Shown here one piece after another: positions 16,523-24,642 of a DNA stretch of 36,936 bases (positions within the stretch are counted from its first letter, which is position 1; each line of letters begins with the position of its first letter). Below the pieces are notes generated by a model that had not been told where the DNA came from, did no database searches, and saw only the letters and a program-made list of their open reading frames with translations. The translations under genes were made by a program, and so were the position numbers. The stretch comes from Hyphomicrobiales bacterium (GTDB lineage Bacteria; Pseudomonadota; Alphaproteobacteria; Rhizobiales; Xanthobacteraceae). The DNA is taken from NCBI GenBank assembly GCA_013911975.1, contig JACESF010000043.1:1-36936 (forward strand). The letters run 5' to 3'.

Positions 16523-17857
16523 TTAGGACTGCAAGGTCTGGGCGAGTTCGGCGAAGGCGTCCCGGCTGGCCGGGGCGTCCGTGGTCTGGCGCAGGGCGTC
16601 GTAGATGCGCGGCGTCATCATCACCGCGCGGTCGAGGTCGGCGTCGGCGCCCGGGTGGTAGCCGCCCATGAGGCGCAGGTCCCGCGTGTCCTCGAACCGG
16701 GCGATCATCGCTTTGAGCCGCCGCACCAGCTCGCGCTGGTCGGCCGTCCAGGCGAGATCCGCGAGGCGCGAGATGGAGCCGAGCACGTTCACCGCGGGAA
16801 AGCGGCCTTCATTGGCGATGGAGCGGTCGAGCACAATGTGCCCGTCGAGAGTGCCGCGGATGGCGTCCGCCACCGGGTCGTTATGGTCGTCGCCGTCCAC
16901 CAGGACGGAGAAGACGGCGGTGATGGCGCCCGCGCCCTCGATGCCGGGGCCCGCCCGCTCCAGCAACTTCGGCAAGGTGCTGAACACGCTCGGCGCATAG
17001 CCGCGCGCCACCGCCGGCTCGCCCGCCGCCAGCGCCACGTCGCGCGCCGCATGGGCGTAGCGCGTGACGCTGTCCACGATGAGGAGGACGCTCTCGCCCC
17101 GGTCCCGGAAATATTCCGCCACGGAGAGCGCCGTCTGCGGGGCGAGGCGGCGCATCATGGGGCTTTCGTCGCTGGTGGCGACCACCACCACCGAGCGGTG
17201 GCGGTTGGGGGAGAGGGGACCTTCCAGGAACTCGCGCACCTCGCGGCCGCGCTCGCCCACGAGGCTCACCACCACGGTGTCGAAGCCTTCGCACCGCGCC
17301 AGCATGGCCAGCGTGGTGGACTTACCCACGCCCGAGCCCGCGAAGATGCCCACGCGCTGGCCCTTGCAGATGGGGGTGAAGAGGTCGATGACGCGCACGC
17401 CGGTCTTGAGCGGGGTCTCCACCCGGCCGCGCCGCATGGCGGGCGGGGGCTCCACGTCCAGCGGCATGCGCTGGTCGCCGCGGGGCAGCGGCCCGAGATC
17501 GTCCAGCGGCGCGCCGAGCGCGTTGATCACGCGGCCTTTCCAGGCCGGATCGGGGCTGACGGTGAGGGCGCCGATGCGGCTCGCGAGGGCGCCGATGCCC
17601 ACCGGGACCCGCTCGTCGAAGGGCTTGATGGTGGCCCCGGCGGAATCGATGCGCACCACTTCGCCAATGGTGGTGCGGTCGTCCTCATGGATCCCGACGC
17701 GGTCGCCGAGGCGGATATGGGAGGACAGGCCGGCCACGCGGATATGGGTCGGGGAGACTTCCGCCACGCGCCCGCAGACGCGCACCTTCGGAACCTCCTC
17801 GAGGCCGGCGCTGACCGCGAGCCGGAGGCGGGCGAGGGGATCGGCCGCCGGCGTCAC
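16523..17857 (-). CDS. fliI: FliI flagellar export ATPase
   Basis: FliI is the hexameric ATPase at the cytoplasmic face of the flagellar export apparatus. The 444-residue protein shows Walker A AGSGVGKST (173-181), GERGREV (201-207, including the catalytic Glu region), Walker B LLIVDSVTRYA (258-268, D262) and the GSISRLAD stretch near 370. The family-wide export-ATPase signature PSVFSTLPKLLERAG lies at about 289-303. The start codon is GTG in a GTGA overlap with the flgF stop. Placement beside flgF matches rhizobial clusters. Confidence 0.97.
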   Translation of the reverse strand: MTPAADPLARLRLAVSAGLEEVPKVRVCGRVAEVSPTHIRVAGLSSHIRLGDRVGIHEDDRTTIGEVVRIDSAGATIKPFDERVPVGIGALASRIGALTVSPDPAWKGRVINALGAPLDDLGPLPRGDQRMPLDVEPPPAMRRGRVETPLKTGVRVIDLFTPICKGQRVGIFAGSGVGKSTTLAMLARCEGFDTVVVSLVGERGREVREFLEGPLSPNRHRSVVVVATSDESPMMRRLAPQTALSVAEYFRDRGESVLLIVDSVTRYAHAARDVALAAGEPAVARGYAPSVFSTLPKLLERAGPGIEGAGAITAVFSVLVDGDDHNDPVADAIRGTLDGHIVLDRSIANEGRFPAVNVLGSISRLADLAWTADQRELVRRLKAMIARFEDTRDLRLMGGYHPGADADLDRAVMMTPRIYDALRQTTDAPASRDAFAELAQTLQS

Positions 17858-18579
17858 GAGGACGGCCCGAGGGACGTGATGGCTTCCTGCACGAGGTCCT
17901 CGCTCCGGTTCACCGCCATGGCGGCGCTCTCGAAGGCGCGCTGGACCTTGATCAGCTTGGTCATTTCAAGGATGGGATCGACGTTCGAGCCTTCCACGTA
18001 GCCCTGCCGCAGGCCGCGATGGGTGAAGTCGATCACCGCGTTCACCGGCGCGTTGGGAATGATGCCGGAATTGGAATAGCGGGTCGGGGAGGGGCCGGGG
18101 GCCATCTCGAACAGGCCGATGGTCGCCACCGTCACGCCCCGCTGGGAGAGCGAGCCGTCGGCGCCGATGGTCACTTGCCCGCCGTCGGGATCGAGCAGGA
18201 TCGGCGTGCCGCCGGGATCGGTCACGGGGAAGCCGTCGATGGATTGCAACTCGCCATTGGCCGTGATCTGGAGGCGGCCGTCGCGGGTGAGGACGCGGCC
18301 GTCCGGCGTGCTGATGCCCAGCCACGCGTCGCCCCGCACCGCAACGTCGAGCGGGTTGCCGGTGTGGGTGAGCGCGCCCGCCTTCAGCGAGGTGAACATC
18401 TCGCCTTCCACCGGGAAGGCCACGCCGTCCTTGCCGAGCCGCTCCACCATGGATTCGAACTTCACCTCCTCGGCGCGATAGCCAGGCGTGCTCATGTTGG
18501 AGAGGTTGGTGGCGATGGTGGCGAGGCGCCGCTCCATCGTCATCTGGGCCGACAGGGCGAGGTAGACGGGGGCGCTCAC
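17854..18579 (-). CDS. flgF: FlgF proximal rod protein
   Basis: FlgF is a rod subunit between FlgC and FlgG. The 241-residue protein has the rod signature IATNLSNMSTPGYR (about residues 22-35), the GDAWLGISTPDGRVLTRDG core (about 88-106) and the C-terminal EGSNVDPILEMTKLIKVQRAFE (about 201-222, the region shared by FlgE/F/G). It starts with GTG at 18579, with GGAGG 7 bp upstream and only 3 bp after the DUF1217 gene. It overlaps fliI by 4 bp. FlgG, its close homologue, is encoded at 25859-26647. Confidence 0.94.
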   Translation of the reverse strand: MSAPVYLALSAQMTMERRLATIATNLSNMSTPGYRAEEVKFESMVERLGKDGVAFPVEGEMFTSLKAGALTHTGNPLDVAVRGDAWLGISTPDGRVLTRDGRLQITANGELQSIDGFPVTDPGGTPILLDPDGGQVTIGADGSLSQRGVTVATIGLFEMAPGPSPTRYSNSGIIPNAPVNAVIDFTHRGLRQGYVEGSNVDPILEMTKLIKVQRAFESAAMAVNRSEDLVQEAITSLGPSS

Positions 18580-18582
18580 GGG

Positions 18583-19356
18583 TCAGCCTCCGATCTTGAG
18601 GTTCAGGATGGTCATGGAGAGGTCGAGGCTGGTGGAATAGCCGTTGTCCTGGAACAGCTGGAGCACGGGGGAAGTCGCCACGAAATTCTCCGCGTCGTAC
18701 ATGACCGTGAAGCGCTTGATCAGCTTGTCCAGCTTCGCCGGATCCTTCAGGTCCGCGACATCGAGCTTCGATTCGATGTAGGCGGCCTGGCGATCGATAT
18801 CGGCGTTGGACATCTCCGAGGGGATGCCGAACACCGTCTGCACCACCTCAAGCAAAGCCGGGTCCGCGAGGAGGCCGTAGGTGCTCGTCACGTCCGGCGC
18901 GGCGCGCTGGAAATACAGCGCCAGCCGCACGCCTTCGTTCGAGTTGCCCTCTTCGACTTCGAGAGTCTGGCGGATGTGCTTGTCGATGACCGGCTGCTTG
19001 ACGGCGCTGGCTTGGGTCGTCGCCTCGCCGGTCTTGACGAAATTGAAGGTCTCGACGAACTGGACGAAGCGGTCGTCGTTCAGCCGGTTGGCGAACGACT
19101 TCTTGTCCTCGATGCCGCCTTCCAGCACCTTGCGCATATAGGCCTTGGCGAAAGCCATATCCTCGAGCCCGAAGGCCTTCATCGCGTAGTTGAACACGCG
19201 CGTGTTGCCGACGAAGTCCTCGATGCTCTTGATGCTGGAAATGGTCTCTTCGTAATATTTCGTCTCGCGGGCGACGGACGGCTCCTTCTGGGTCTGTTCC
19301 AGGGTGCGCGTCAGGTTCTTCGTAATGAGCGTGTAGGTGGAAAAGGTGGAATCCAT
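18583..19356 (-). CDS. DUF1217 family protein
   Basis: This 257-residue protein belongs to DUF1217, a family of unknown function common in rhizobial flagellar clusters. Recognisable family stretches are STYTLITKNLTRTLEQ (residues 6-21), SIKSIEDFVGNTRVFNYAMK (about 41-60) and AFGLEDMAFAKAYMRKVL (about 61-78). It is cytosolic-looking, with no signal peptide or membrane segment, and mostly helical. Many relatives carry several copies of the domain; this one appears single. It is the first gene of the leftward flgF-fliI run, 3 bp before flgF, which suggests a role in rod/hook export or assembly, but no activity can be assigned. Confidence 0.85.
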   Translation of the reverse strand: MDSTFSTYTLITKNLTRTLEQTQKEPSVARETKYYEETISSIKSIEDFVGNTRVFNYAMKAFGLEDMAFAKAYMRKVLEGGIEDKKSFANRLNDDRFVQFVETFNFVKTGEATTQASAVKQPVIDKHIRQTLEVEEGNSNEGVRLALYFQRAAPDVTSTYGLLADPALLEVVQTVFGIPSEMSNADIDRQAAYIESKLDVADLKDPAKLDKLIKRFTVMYDAENFVATSPVLQLFQDNGYSTSLDLSMTILNLKIGG

Positions 19357-19541
19357 CTCAGGTCGCTCGATCAGTGCAAGGTCGCTCGGTCGCCGGAGGG
19401 CGCCCTCTCGCAGCCTGCATCCTCAAGCTTGCGCCAAGCCGACTCCCGGCTGCCGGGGAGGCGCTCCTGCGGCATCGCGCGACACCAGCCTCGCGCAATC
19501 CTTGTGTCCTAGAACGTCACGACAGACTGGAGGGCCTGGCT
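19357..19541. promoter_or_regulatory. divergent control region between the DUF1217 gene and motA, with a direct repeat
   Basis: This 185-bp gap separates the leftward flgF/fliI run from the rightward motA/fliM run, so promoters for both should lie here. Two near-identical 13-mers, AGGTCGCTCGATC (19360-19372) and AGGTCGCTCGGTC (19379-19391), repeat with a 19-bp period just ahead of the leftward start codon. I could not recognise -35/-10 or -24/-12 boxes with correct spacing by eye. The motA ribosome binding site GGAGGG is at 19529-19534. Confidence 0.6.
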
Positions 19542-20426
19542 TTGGGCGTCTTGATCGGACTCGTGGTGGGCATCGCCTCCCTGTTGGGCGGCTTCATCGC
19601 CATGGGCGGCCATGTCGAGGTGATCTGGCAACCCTTTGAATTCGTGATCATCGGCGGTATCGCGCTGGGCACGTTCATCATCGCCAACCCCATGTCCACC
19701 ATCAAGGACACCGGGGTCAGCATCGTGCAGGCGGTGACCGGCAAGGCACCCAAGCGCAAGGATTTCCTGGCGCTGCTCGGCCTGCTCTACGCGCTGATGC
19801 GGGAATTGCGCTCCAAGCCTCGCAACGAGGTGGAGCAGCATATCGACAACCCGCACGATTCAGCGATCTTTCAGAATTTCCCAACCATTCTGAAGGATAA
19901 GGAGCTCACGCAATTCATCTGCGACTATGCGCGCCTCATCGTGATCGGTAATGCCCGTTCTCACGAGATCGAGGGGCTGATGGAGCAGGAGATCGCGACT
20001 GTGAAGAAGCACAAGACCAAGCCGGCGGGTGCGGTCTCCACGGTGGCGGAGGCGCTGCCGGCGCTGGGCATCTGCGCGGCCGTGCTCGGCATCGTGAAGG
20101 CCATGGGCGCCATCGACCAGTCGCCGGAGATCCTCGGCCACTATATCGGCTCGGCGCTGATCGGCACCTTCATCGGCATCTTCGCGTCCTATGCGATCCT
20201 TTCGCCGCTCGCGACCAAGATCAAGCTGACGCGCGAGAAGCAGTGCCAGCCCTTCATCATCGTGAAGCAGTCGCTCATCGCCTACATGAACGGCGCGCTG
20301 CCCCAGATCGCCCTGGAGCACGGGCGCAAGACCATCGCATCCTCCGAGCGCCCCACCATCGACGAGGTGGAGAGCGAAGCCATCACCAACGCCCCGACCG
20401 GCGGCGCCATGCAACAGGCGGCATAA
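19542..20426 (+). CDS. motA: MotA stator protein (TTG start)
   Basis: MotA and MotB form the proton-driven stator that turns the flagellar rotor. The 294-residue protein has four membrane segments and the large cytoplasmic loop with RKDFLALLGLLYALMREL (about 72-89). I chose the TTG at 19542: GGAGGG lies 7 bp upstream, the protein then starts MGVLIGLVVGIASLLGG like other MotA proteins, and the two functional prolines fall at P173 and P222, the same numbers as in E. coli MotA. The frame extends further upstream to 19374 without a plausible start. fliM follows after 3 bp; motB is distant at 35195. Confidence 0.95.
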   Translation: MGVLIGLVVGIASLLGGFIAMGGHVEVIWQPFEFVIIGGIALGTFIIANPMSTIKDTGVSIVQAVTGKAPKRKDFLALLGLLYALMRELRSKPRNEVEQHIDNPHDSAIFQNFPTILKDKELTQFICDYARLIVIGNARSHEIEGLMEQEIATVKKHKTKPAGAVSTVAEALPALGICAAVLGIVKAMGAIDQSPEILGHYIGSALIGTFIGIFASYAILSPLATKIKLTREKQCQPFIIVKQSLIAYMNGALPQIALEHGRKTIASSERPTIDEVESEAITNAPTGGAMQQAA

Positions 20427-20429
20427 GCC

Positions 20430-21359
20430 ATGAACGCGGCCGTTTCCCACCAAGACATTCGAGACATGCTGCTGGACGCGGCGGGCCTGTCGCTCGACAA
20501 GCTGCCGCTGCTCAACATCATCTTCGACCGCATGTCCACGTTCTGCGCCGACGCCCTGCGCCAGTACGCCGCCTCCCAGGCCTATTTCTCGCTGAGCGAG
20601 ATCGAGAGCGGGCGCATCGGCGACATGCTGGACATGTACGAGGGCACCGCCGTGGTCGGCGTCTTCCACGTGGCCGAATGGGACAGCCAGGTCATCATCG
20701 GCTTCGACCGGGACGTGGTCTTCACCATGGTGGAGGTGCTGTTCGGCGGCGACGGCTCCGAGCCGCCCATCGAGGACGAGCGCTCCTTCTCCAACATCGA
20801 GATGCGCATCGCCCAGGCGCTGTTCGAGCAGATGGGCAAGGCACTCTCCTCGTCCTTCGCCCTCGTGAAGCAGACCAACATCACCTTCCAGCGCACCGAG
20901 ACCCGCATGGACTTTGCGGTCATCGGCCGGCGCGCCAACCTCGCCGTGTGCGCGAAATTCCTGCTCCAGGCCATCAATCGCGGCGGAGAGATGTTCGTCA
21001 TCATCCCGCAGACCGCCCTCTCGCCCATGCGCCAGAAGCTCTCGCGCACCTCGGCCGGCGAGACCACGGTGCGCGATCCCATCTGGACCCGCCACATCCG
21101 CAGCGAGGTGAACCGCGCCGAGGTGCAACTGCGCCTCGTCATGGAGGAGCGGCAGATCACGCTCGGCGAGGCCGCCGACCTGAAGGTCGGGCAGGTTCTC
21201 AAGCTCCAGGCAACGCCCAGGACTAAAATGAAGCTCGAGAGCAGCAAGCAGCCGCTGTTCTGGTGCCATCTCGGCCAGGCCGAGGGCTCCTATGTGGTGC
21301 GGATCGAAGACCCCGTGGACCTTGAGCAGGAGTTCCTCGATGACATCCTTCCCCGTTGA
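20430..21359 (+). CDS. fliM: FliM flagellar motor switch protein
   Basis: FliM is the C-ring protein that binds phosphorylated CheY and sets rotation. The 309-residue protein has the FliM/CheC-like middle domain (about 40-225), including the FGGDGSEPP loop (about 105-113), and a C-terminal SpoA domain (about 230-305). The N-terminal CheY-binding helix of the family (consensus LSQDEIDALL) is poorly conserved here; residues 5-14, VSHQDIRDML, look like a degenerate version. The start is 3 bp after motA, and the end overlaps the 21340 gene by 20 bp. Confidence 0.93.
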   Translation: MNAAVSHQDIRDMLLDAAGLSLDKLPLLNIIFDRMSTFCADALRQYAASQAYFSLSEIESGRIGDMLDMYEGTAVVGVFHVAEWDSQVIIGFDRDVVFTMVEVLFGGDGSEPPIEDERSFSNIEMRIAQALFEQMGKALSSSFALVKQTNITFQRTETRMDFAVIGRRANLAVCAKFLLQAINRGGEMFVIIPQTALSPMRQKLSRTSAGETTVRDPIWTRHIRSEVNRAEVQLRLVMEERQITLGEAADLKVGQVLKLQATPRTKMKLESSKQPLFWCHLGQAEGSYVVRIEDPVDLEQEFLDDILPR

Positions 21360-21663
21360 TATCGTCCTCCTCCTCGCCCTCGTGGCGACGAGCACGGTGG
21401 TGGTGATGCTCTATCTGAAGCTCCGCGCCCTGCGGATCAGCCAGATCGAGTACGAGCATGCGTTGGGCGAGACCGTCGCCGCGCTGGACACCGCCCGCGA
21501 GGCGGTGGCGGCGCTCAACCGGGACGGCCGCAACCTCATCCTCACGCTCGGCAAGAAGATCGACGAGGCGCAGTCCGTCATCGTCGAGCTGGACCGCCGC
21601 CAGTATCAGACGCCGCCCGCGCGGGGGCAGGGGCGCCCGGTTTCCTATGAGCGCCGCAGCTGA
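21340..21663 (+). CDS. small single-TM coiled-coil protein between fliM and fliN, unknown function
   Basis: I cannot name this 107-residue protein with confidence. Residues 5-26 (VDIVLLLALVATSTVVVMLYLK) are one membrane helix described by position; the rest is a charged, probably coiled-coil helix (about 30-90) with a basic, Pro/Arg-rich tail. I chose the ATG at 21340 since AGGAG lies 6-7 bp upstream; the gene overlaps the end of fliM by 20 bp. fliN follows after 29 bp. A one-TM-plus-coil protein beside fliM recalls the alphaproteobacterial DUF6468 proteins, which I offer only as a lead. Position inside the C-ring gene run suggests it works at the switch or stator. Confidence 0.75.
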   Translation: MTSFPVDIVLLLALVATSTVVVMLYLKLRALRISQIEYEHALGETVAALDTAREAVAALNRDGRNLILTLGKKIDEAQSVIVELDRRQYQTPPARGQGRPVSYERRS

Positions 21664-21692
21664 CGCCGCGCGCCACTGAAGGTTCAACGGTT

Positions 21693-22076
21693 ATGAGCAA
21701 TTCGAGGGACACCATGGCCTCCTTCCTCGCCGAGGGTCTGGACGAGCACGAAGAGAATGCGGCCGCGGCCGCGACGGGCGCCGCTGCGGGCTCCGGCGAG
21801 GTGTTCGGCTCCGGCAAGGGGCTCGAAGCCCTCATGCGGGTGCCGGTCCAGCTCCAGGTGGTCCTGGGCTCCGCGTCCATGCCCGTCGCCCAGCTCATGA
21901 AGCTCGGCCGCGGCGCCGTGGTCCCGCTCGACCACCGCGTGGGCGAGCCGGTGGATATCGTGGTGAACGGCCGCATCATCGCGCGCGGCGAAGTGGTGGT
22001 GGTGGAGGATGACAGCTCGCGGTTCGGCGTGTCGCTGACGGAAATCGTCGGCCCCGCCGGCGGCGACCTCGTCTGA
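21693..22076 (+). CDS. fliN: FliN flagellar motor switch protein
   Basis: FliN forms the lower part of the C-ring and docks the FliH-FliI complex. The 127-residue protein has an Ala/Gly-rich disordered start (20-42) and a SpoA domain (about 45-120) with family segments RVPVQLQVVLG, LGRGAVVPLD and ARGEVVVVEDDSSRFGVSLTEIV (about 97-119). The length is normal. It lies between the 107-residue membrane protein and fliG, 9 bp before the latter. Confidence 0.95.
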   Translation: MSNSRDTMASFLAEGLDEHEENAAAAATGAAAGSGEVFGSGKGLEALMRVPVQLQVVLGSASMPVAQLMKLGRGAVVPLDHRVGEPVDIVVNGRIIARGEVVVVEDDSSRFGVSLTEIVGPAGGDLV

Positions 22077-22085
22077 GCCTAGGCC

Positions 22086-23111
22086 ATGGCCGCCGCTGCC
22101 GTCCGCCCCTCCAGCCGCCCGCTCCAGGGCGTGGACCGTGTCGCCGCCTTGCTCATGACCATGGGCAAGCCGCTGGCCGGGCGCCTCATGCAGTATTTCA
22201 GCGCCGACGAACTCAAGATCGTCACCCGGGCGATCGCCGACATGCGCTCTGTGACCAGTACGCAGATCGAAGTGGCGGTGGAGGAGTTCGCGGCCCAGTT
22301 CGCCACCGGCGCCAACCTCTCCGGGACGCCCGGGGACGTGGAGCGGCTGCTGGCGGAATTCATGCCCGCCGAGCGCGTCGCCGAGGTCATGAACGACGTC
22401 CTCGGCGCCGCGAACCATTCCATCTGGGACCGCATCTCGGGCGTGTCGGAGAACATCATCGCCTCCTACATCCTGAAGGAGCATCCCCAGGTGGCGGCGC
22501 TCGTGCTCACGAAGGTGAAGCCGGCCTGCGCCGCCAAGGTCATGGCGCACCTGCCCGAGCATGTGCGCAACGGCGTCATGCGCCGCATGCTCACGGTGAA
22601 GCCCATCGTCGACGAGACGATGTACATCATCGAGCACACCGTGCACGACGACTTCATGATGAACCTGGCGCGCAACGCCGCCGCCGACACCCATGCCCGG
22701 ATCGCCGACATCATCAACAAGATGGAGCGGAACGACATGGACAACGTCCTTCAGAACCTCTCCGTCACCCGGCCAAAGTCGGCGGAAATCCTCAAGAGCC
22801 TCCTGTTCACCTTCGACGACATCATCGGCCTTCCCCCCCGCGGGCGCACCACGCTGTTCGACAAGGTTCCGCCGGACAAAGTGGTGCTCGCCCTCAAGGG
22901 CACGGATCCGGAATTCCGCGACATCATCCTGTCGTCGCTCGGCGCACGCGTGCGCCGCATGATCGAGCAGGAGCTGACCACAGGCGAGCCCTCCTCGCAG
23001 CGTGACGTCCAGGAGGCGCGCCGCCTCATCACCGACCTTGCGCTCGACCTCGCCGGAAAGGGCGAGATCGAGCTCAATTCGGGCGACGAAAACGACGCCT
23101 ATCTTCGGTAG
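22086..23111 (+). CDS. fliG: FliG flagellar motor switch protein
   Basis: FliG sits on the FliF ring and carries the charged face that interacts with MotA. The 341-residue protein has the expected N domain (about 10-100), the EHPQ motif at 132-135 in the middle domain (LKEHPQVAALVL), and the torque-generating C domain (about 240-330), in which DPEFRDIILSSLGARVRRM (about 274-292) holds the charged ridge. It is 9 bp after fliN and 5 bp before flhB. Its FliF partner site is encoded at the end of fliF (about 34420-34540). Confidence 0.96.
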   Translation: MAAAAVRPSSRPLQGVDRVAALLMTMGKPLAGRLMQYFSADELKIVTRAIADMRSVTSTQIEVAVEEFAAQFATGANLSGTPGDVERLLAEFMPAERVAEVMNDVLGAANHSIWDRISGVSENIIASYILKEHPQVAALVLTKVKPACAAKVMAHLPEHVRNGVMRRMLTVKPIVDETMYIIEHTVHDDFMMNLARNAAADTHARIADIINKMERNDMDNVLQNLSVTRPKSAEILKSLLFTFDDIIGLPPRGRTTLFDKVPPDKVVLALKGTDPEFRDIILSSLGARVRRMIEQELTTGEPSSQRDVQEARRLITDLALDLAGKGEIELNSGDENDAYLR

Positions 23112-23116
23112 CGCCG

Positions 23117-24199
23117 ATGTCGGACGAAGAGGACAAGGAGAGCAAAACAGAAGACGCCAGCGAGAAGAAGATCTCGGACGCGGTGGAGAAGGGCAATGTG
23201 CCGTTCTCCAGGGAGGCGACCCTGTTCGCCTCCATGCTCGGGATTCTCGCCTGCCTCTCCTTCTATGCCGGGCCGCAGACCAGCGCGCTGACGGAAGGGC
23301 TCGCGCGCTTCCTCGACGATGCCGGCGGCTATCCCATTTCGAACGGCGAGGACGCGACCTCGGTGATGTGGACGGCGATGCTGTTCGCGGGCGACTTCCT
23401 GCTCCCCATCATCGCGGTCCTGAGCCTCACCGGCCTCGTGGCCTCGCTGTTCCAGAACACGCCGCGGCTGGTGCTGGACCGCATCCAGCCGCAATGGTCG
23501 CGCCTGTCCATCCGGAAGGGCTGGACGCGCATCTTCGGGACGCAGGGCCACGTGGAATTCGGCAAGTCCTTGTTCAAGTTCGCCGTCATCGGCGCCGTGG
23601 TGCTGGCGCTGCTCATGTCGGAGCAGTCGAGCGTGGTGAACGCCATCTTCACCGACCCGCTCTCCCTGCCCGCCGTGATGCTGTCGCTGGCGACCCGGCT
23701 GATCTCGGCGGTGTGCGTGGCCACCATCGTGCTGGTGGCCGCGGACCTGGTCTGGTCGCGTTTCCATTGGCGCAGCGAACTGAAGATGTCGAAGCAGGAG
23801 GTGAAGGACGAGTTCAAGCAGGCGGAAGGCGACCCCCTGGTGAAGGGGCGCCTGCGGGCGCTGGCCCAGGAGCGGGCGCGCCGGCGCATGATGAGCGCGG
23901 TGCCCCAGGCTTCCCTCGTGATCGCCAACCCGACCCATTACGCCATCGCCCTGCGCTACGACCGCACGAAGGGCGGGGCGCCCCTGGTGGTGGCGAAGGG
24001 GCTGGACCTCATCGCCCTCAAGATCCGCGAGATCGCCGAGCGTCATGGCGTTCCCGTGGTCGAAGACAAGCAATTGGCGCGCGCTTTGTACAATGCCGTC
24101 GAGGTGGATCGCTGGATCCCTCCCGACTTCTATCGTCCTGTTGCTAATATCTTGTATTATATTTATTCGAGGGGAAAAAATGGAAACAGTAAGCAATAA
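23117..24199 (+). CDS. flhB: FlhB flagellar export gate and substrate-specificity switch
   Basis: FlhB controls the change from hook-type to filament-type export by cutting itself. The 360-residue protein has four membrane segments (about 34-52, 86-108, 152-170, 190-212), a basic linker, and the autocleavage site NPTH at 271-274 within IANPTHYAIALRY. The last codons (24120-24199, encoding NILYYIYSRGKNGNSKQ) are strikingly AT-rich for this window. The next gene starts inside flhB at 24180, overlapping by 20 bp. flhB follows fliG after 5 bp. Confidence 0.96.
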   Translation: MSDEEDKESKTEDASEKKISDAVEKGNVPFSREATLFASMLGILACLSFYAGPQTSALTEGLARFLDDAGGYPISNGEDATSVMWTAMLFAGDFLLPIIAVLSLTGLVASLFQNTPRLVLDRIQPQWSRLSIRKGWTRIFGTQGHVEFGKSLFKFAVIGAVVLALLMSEQSSVVNAIFTDPLSLPAVMLSLATRLISAVCVATIVLVAADLVWSRFHWRSELKMSKQEVKDEFKQAEGDPLVKGRLRALAQERARRRMMSAVPQASLVIANPTHYAIALRYDRTKGGAPLVVAKGLDLIALKIREIAERHGVPVVEDKQLARALYNAVEVDRWIPPDFYRPVANILYYIYSRGKNGNSKQ

Positions 24200-24638
24200 T
24201 CGCTTTCTCGATCCCCGATCCCTGAGCGGTCGCGCGGTCTTCCCGTATGAGAAGCTGCTGGCCGATAGCTTGCGGGGTTTCCTATCGGAGCTGTGCCTGA
24301 TCAATGCAGGCATCTTCATTTCCTACATTGAGGCCGACAACAGCGAGAACATCAACGACATCGTCGCCTCGTCGGCGGAGCTGTCCCTGAAGCCCGGCCT
24401 GCTGCGCTATGGCCGGCACGCCACCATCGACAGCGTTTGGGGCTTCCCGCCGGAGGTCTCCATCGACCTCGAGCTGCACCATGTGAGCCTCGCCGCCTTC
24501 TTCCGCGTGGTGTTCGAGGCCCAGGCGGTGGGCGTCCACCTGGACGGCATCCTGTTCCGCGAGGCCCTCGGCGAGCCGGAGGAGAATCTCCAGCGCTTCG
24601 CCCATGCTTTGTCGGAAGCGCGGCTGAGCCGCCAGTAA
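24180..24638 (+). CDS. hypothetical protein coupled to flhB
   Basis: I do not recognise this 152-residue protein. The ATG at 24180 has GAGGGG 5 bp upstream, and the gene overlaps the end of flhB by 20 bp, so it is probably translated with flhB. There is no signal peptide or membrane helix. Predicted features are a helical N-terminal half (YEKLLADSLRGFLSELCLINAG, about 23-44) and a beta-rich middle with alternating hydrophobics (VSIDLELHHVSLAAFFRVVFEA, about 92-113, then VGVHLDGILF). Base use is normal after the AT-rich first 25 bp. It ends 4 bp before a long hairpin. Its place at the end of the motA-fliM-fliN-fliG-flhB run suggests a flagellar role. Confidence 0.8.
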   Translation: METVSNNRFLDPRSLSGRAVFPYEKLLADSLRGFLSELCLINAGIFISYIEADNSENINDIVASSAELSLKPGLLRYGRHATIDSVWGFPPEVSIDLELHHVSLAAFFRVVFEAQAVGVHLDGILFREALGEPEENLQRFAHALSEARLSRQ

Positions 24639-24642
24639 GACG

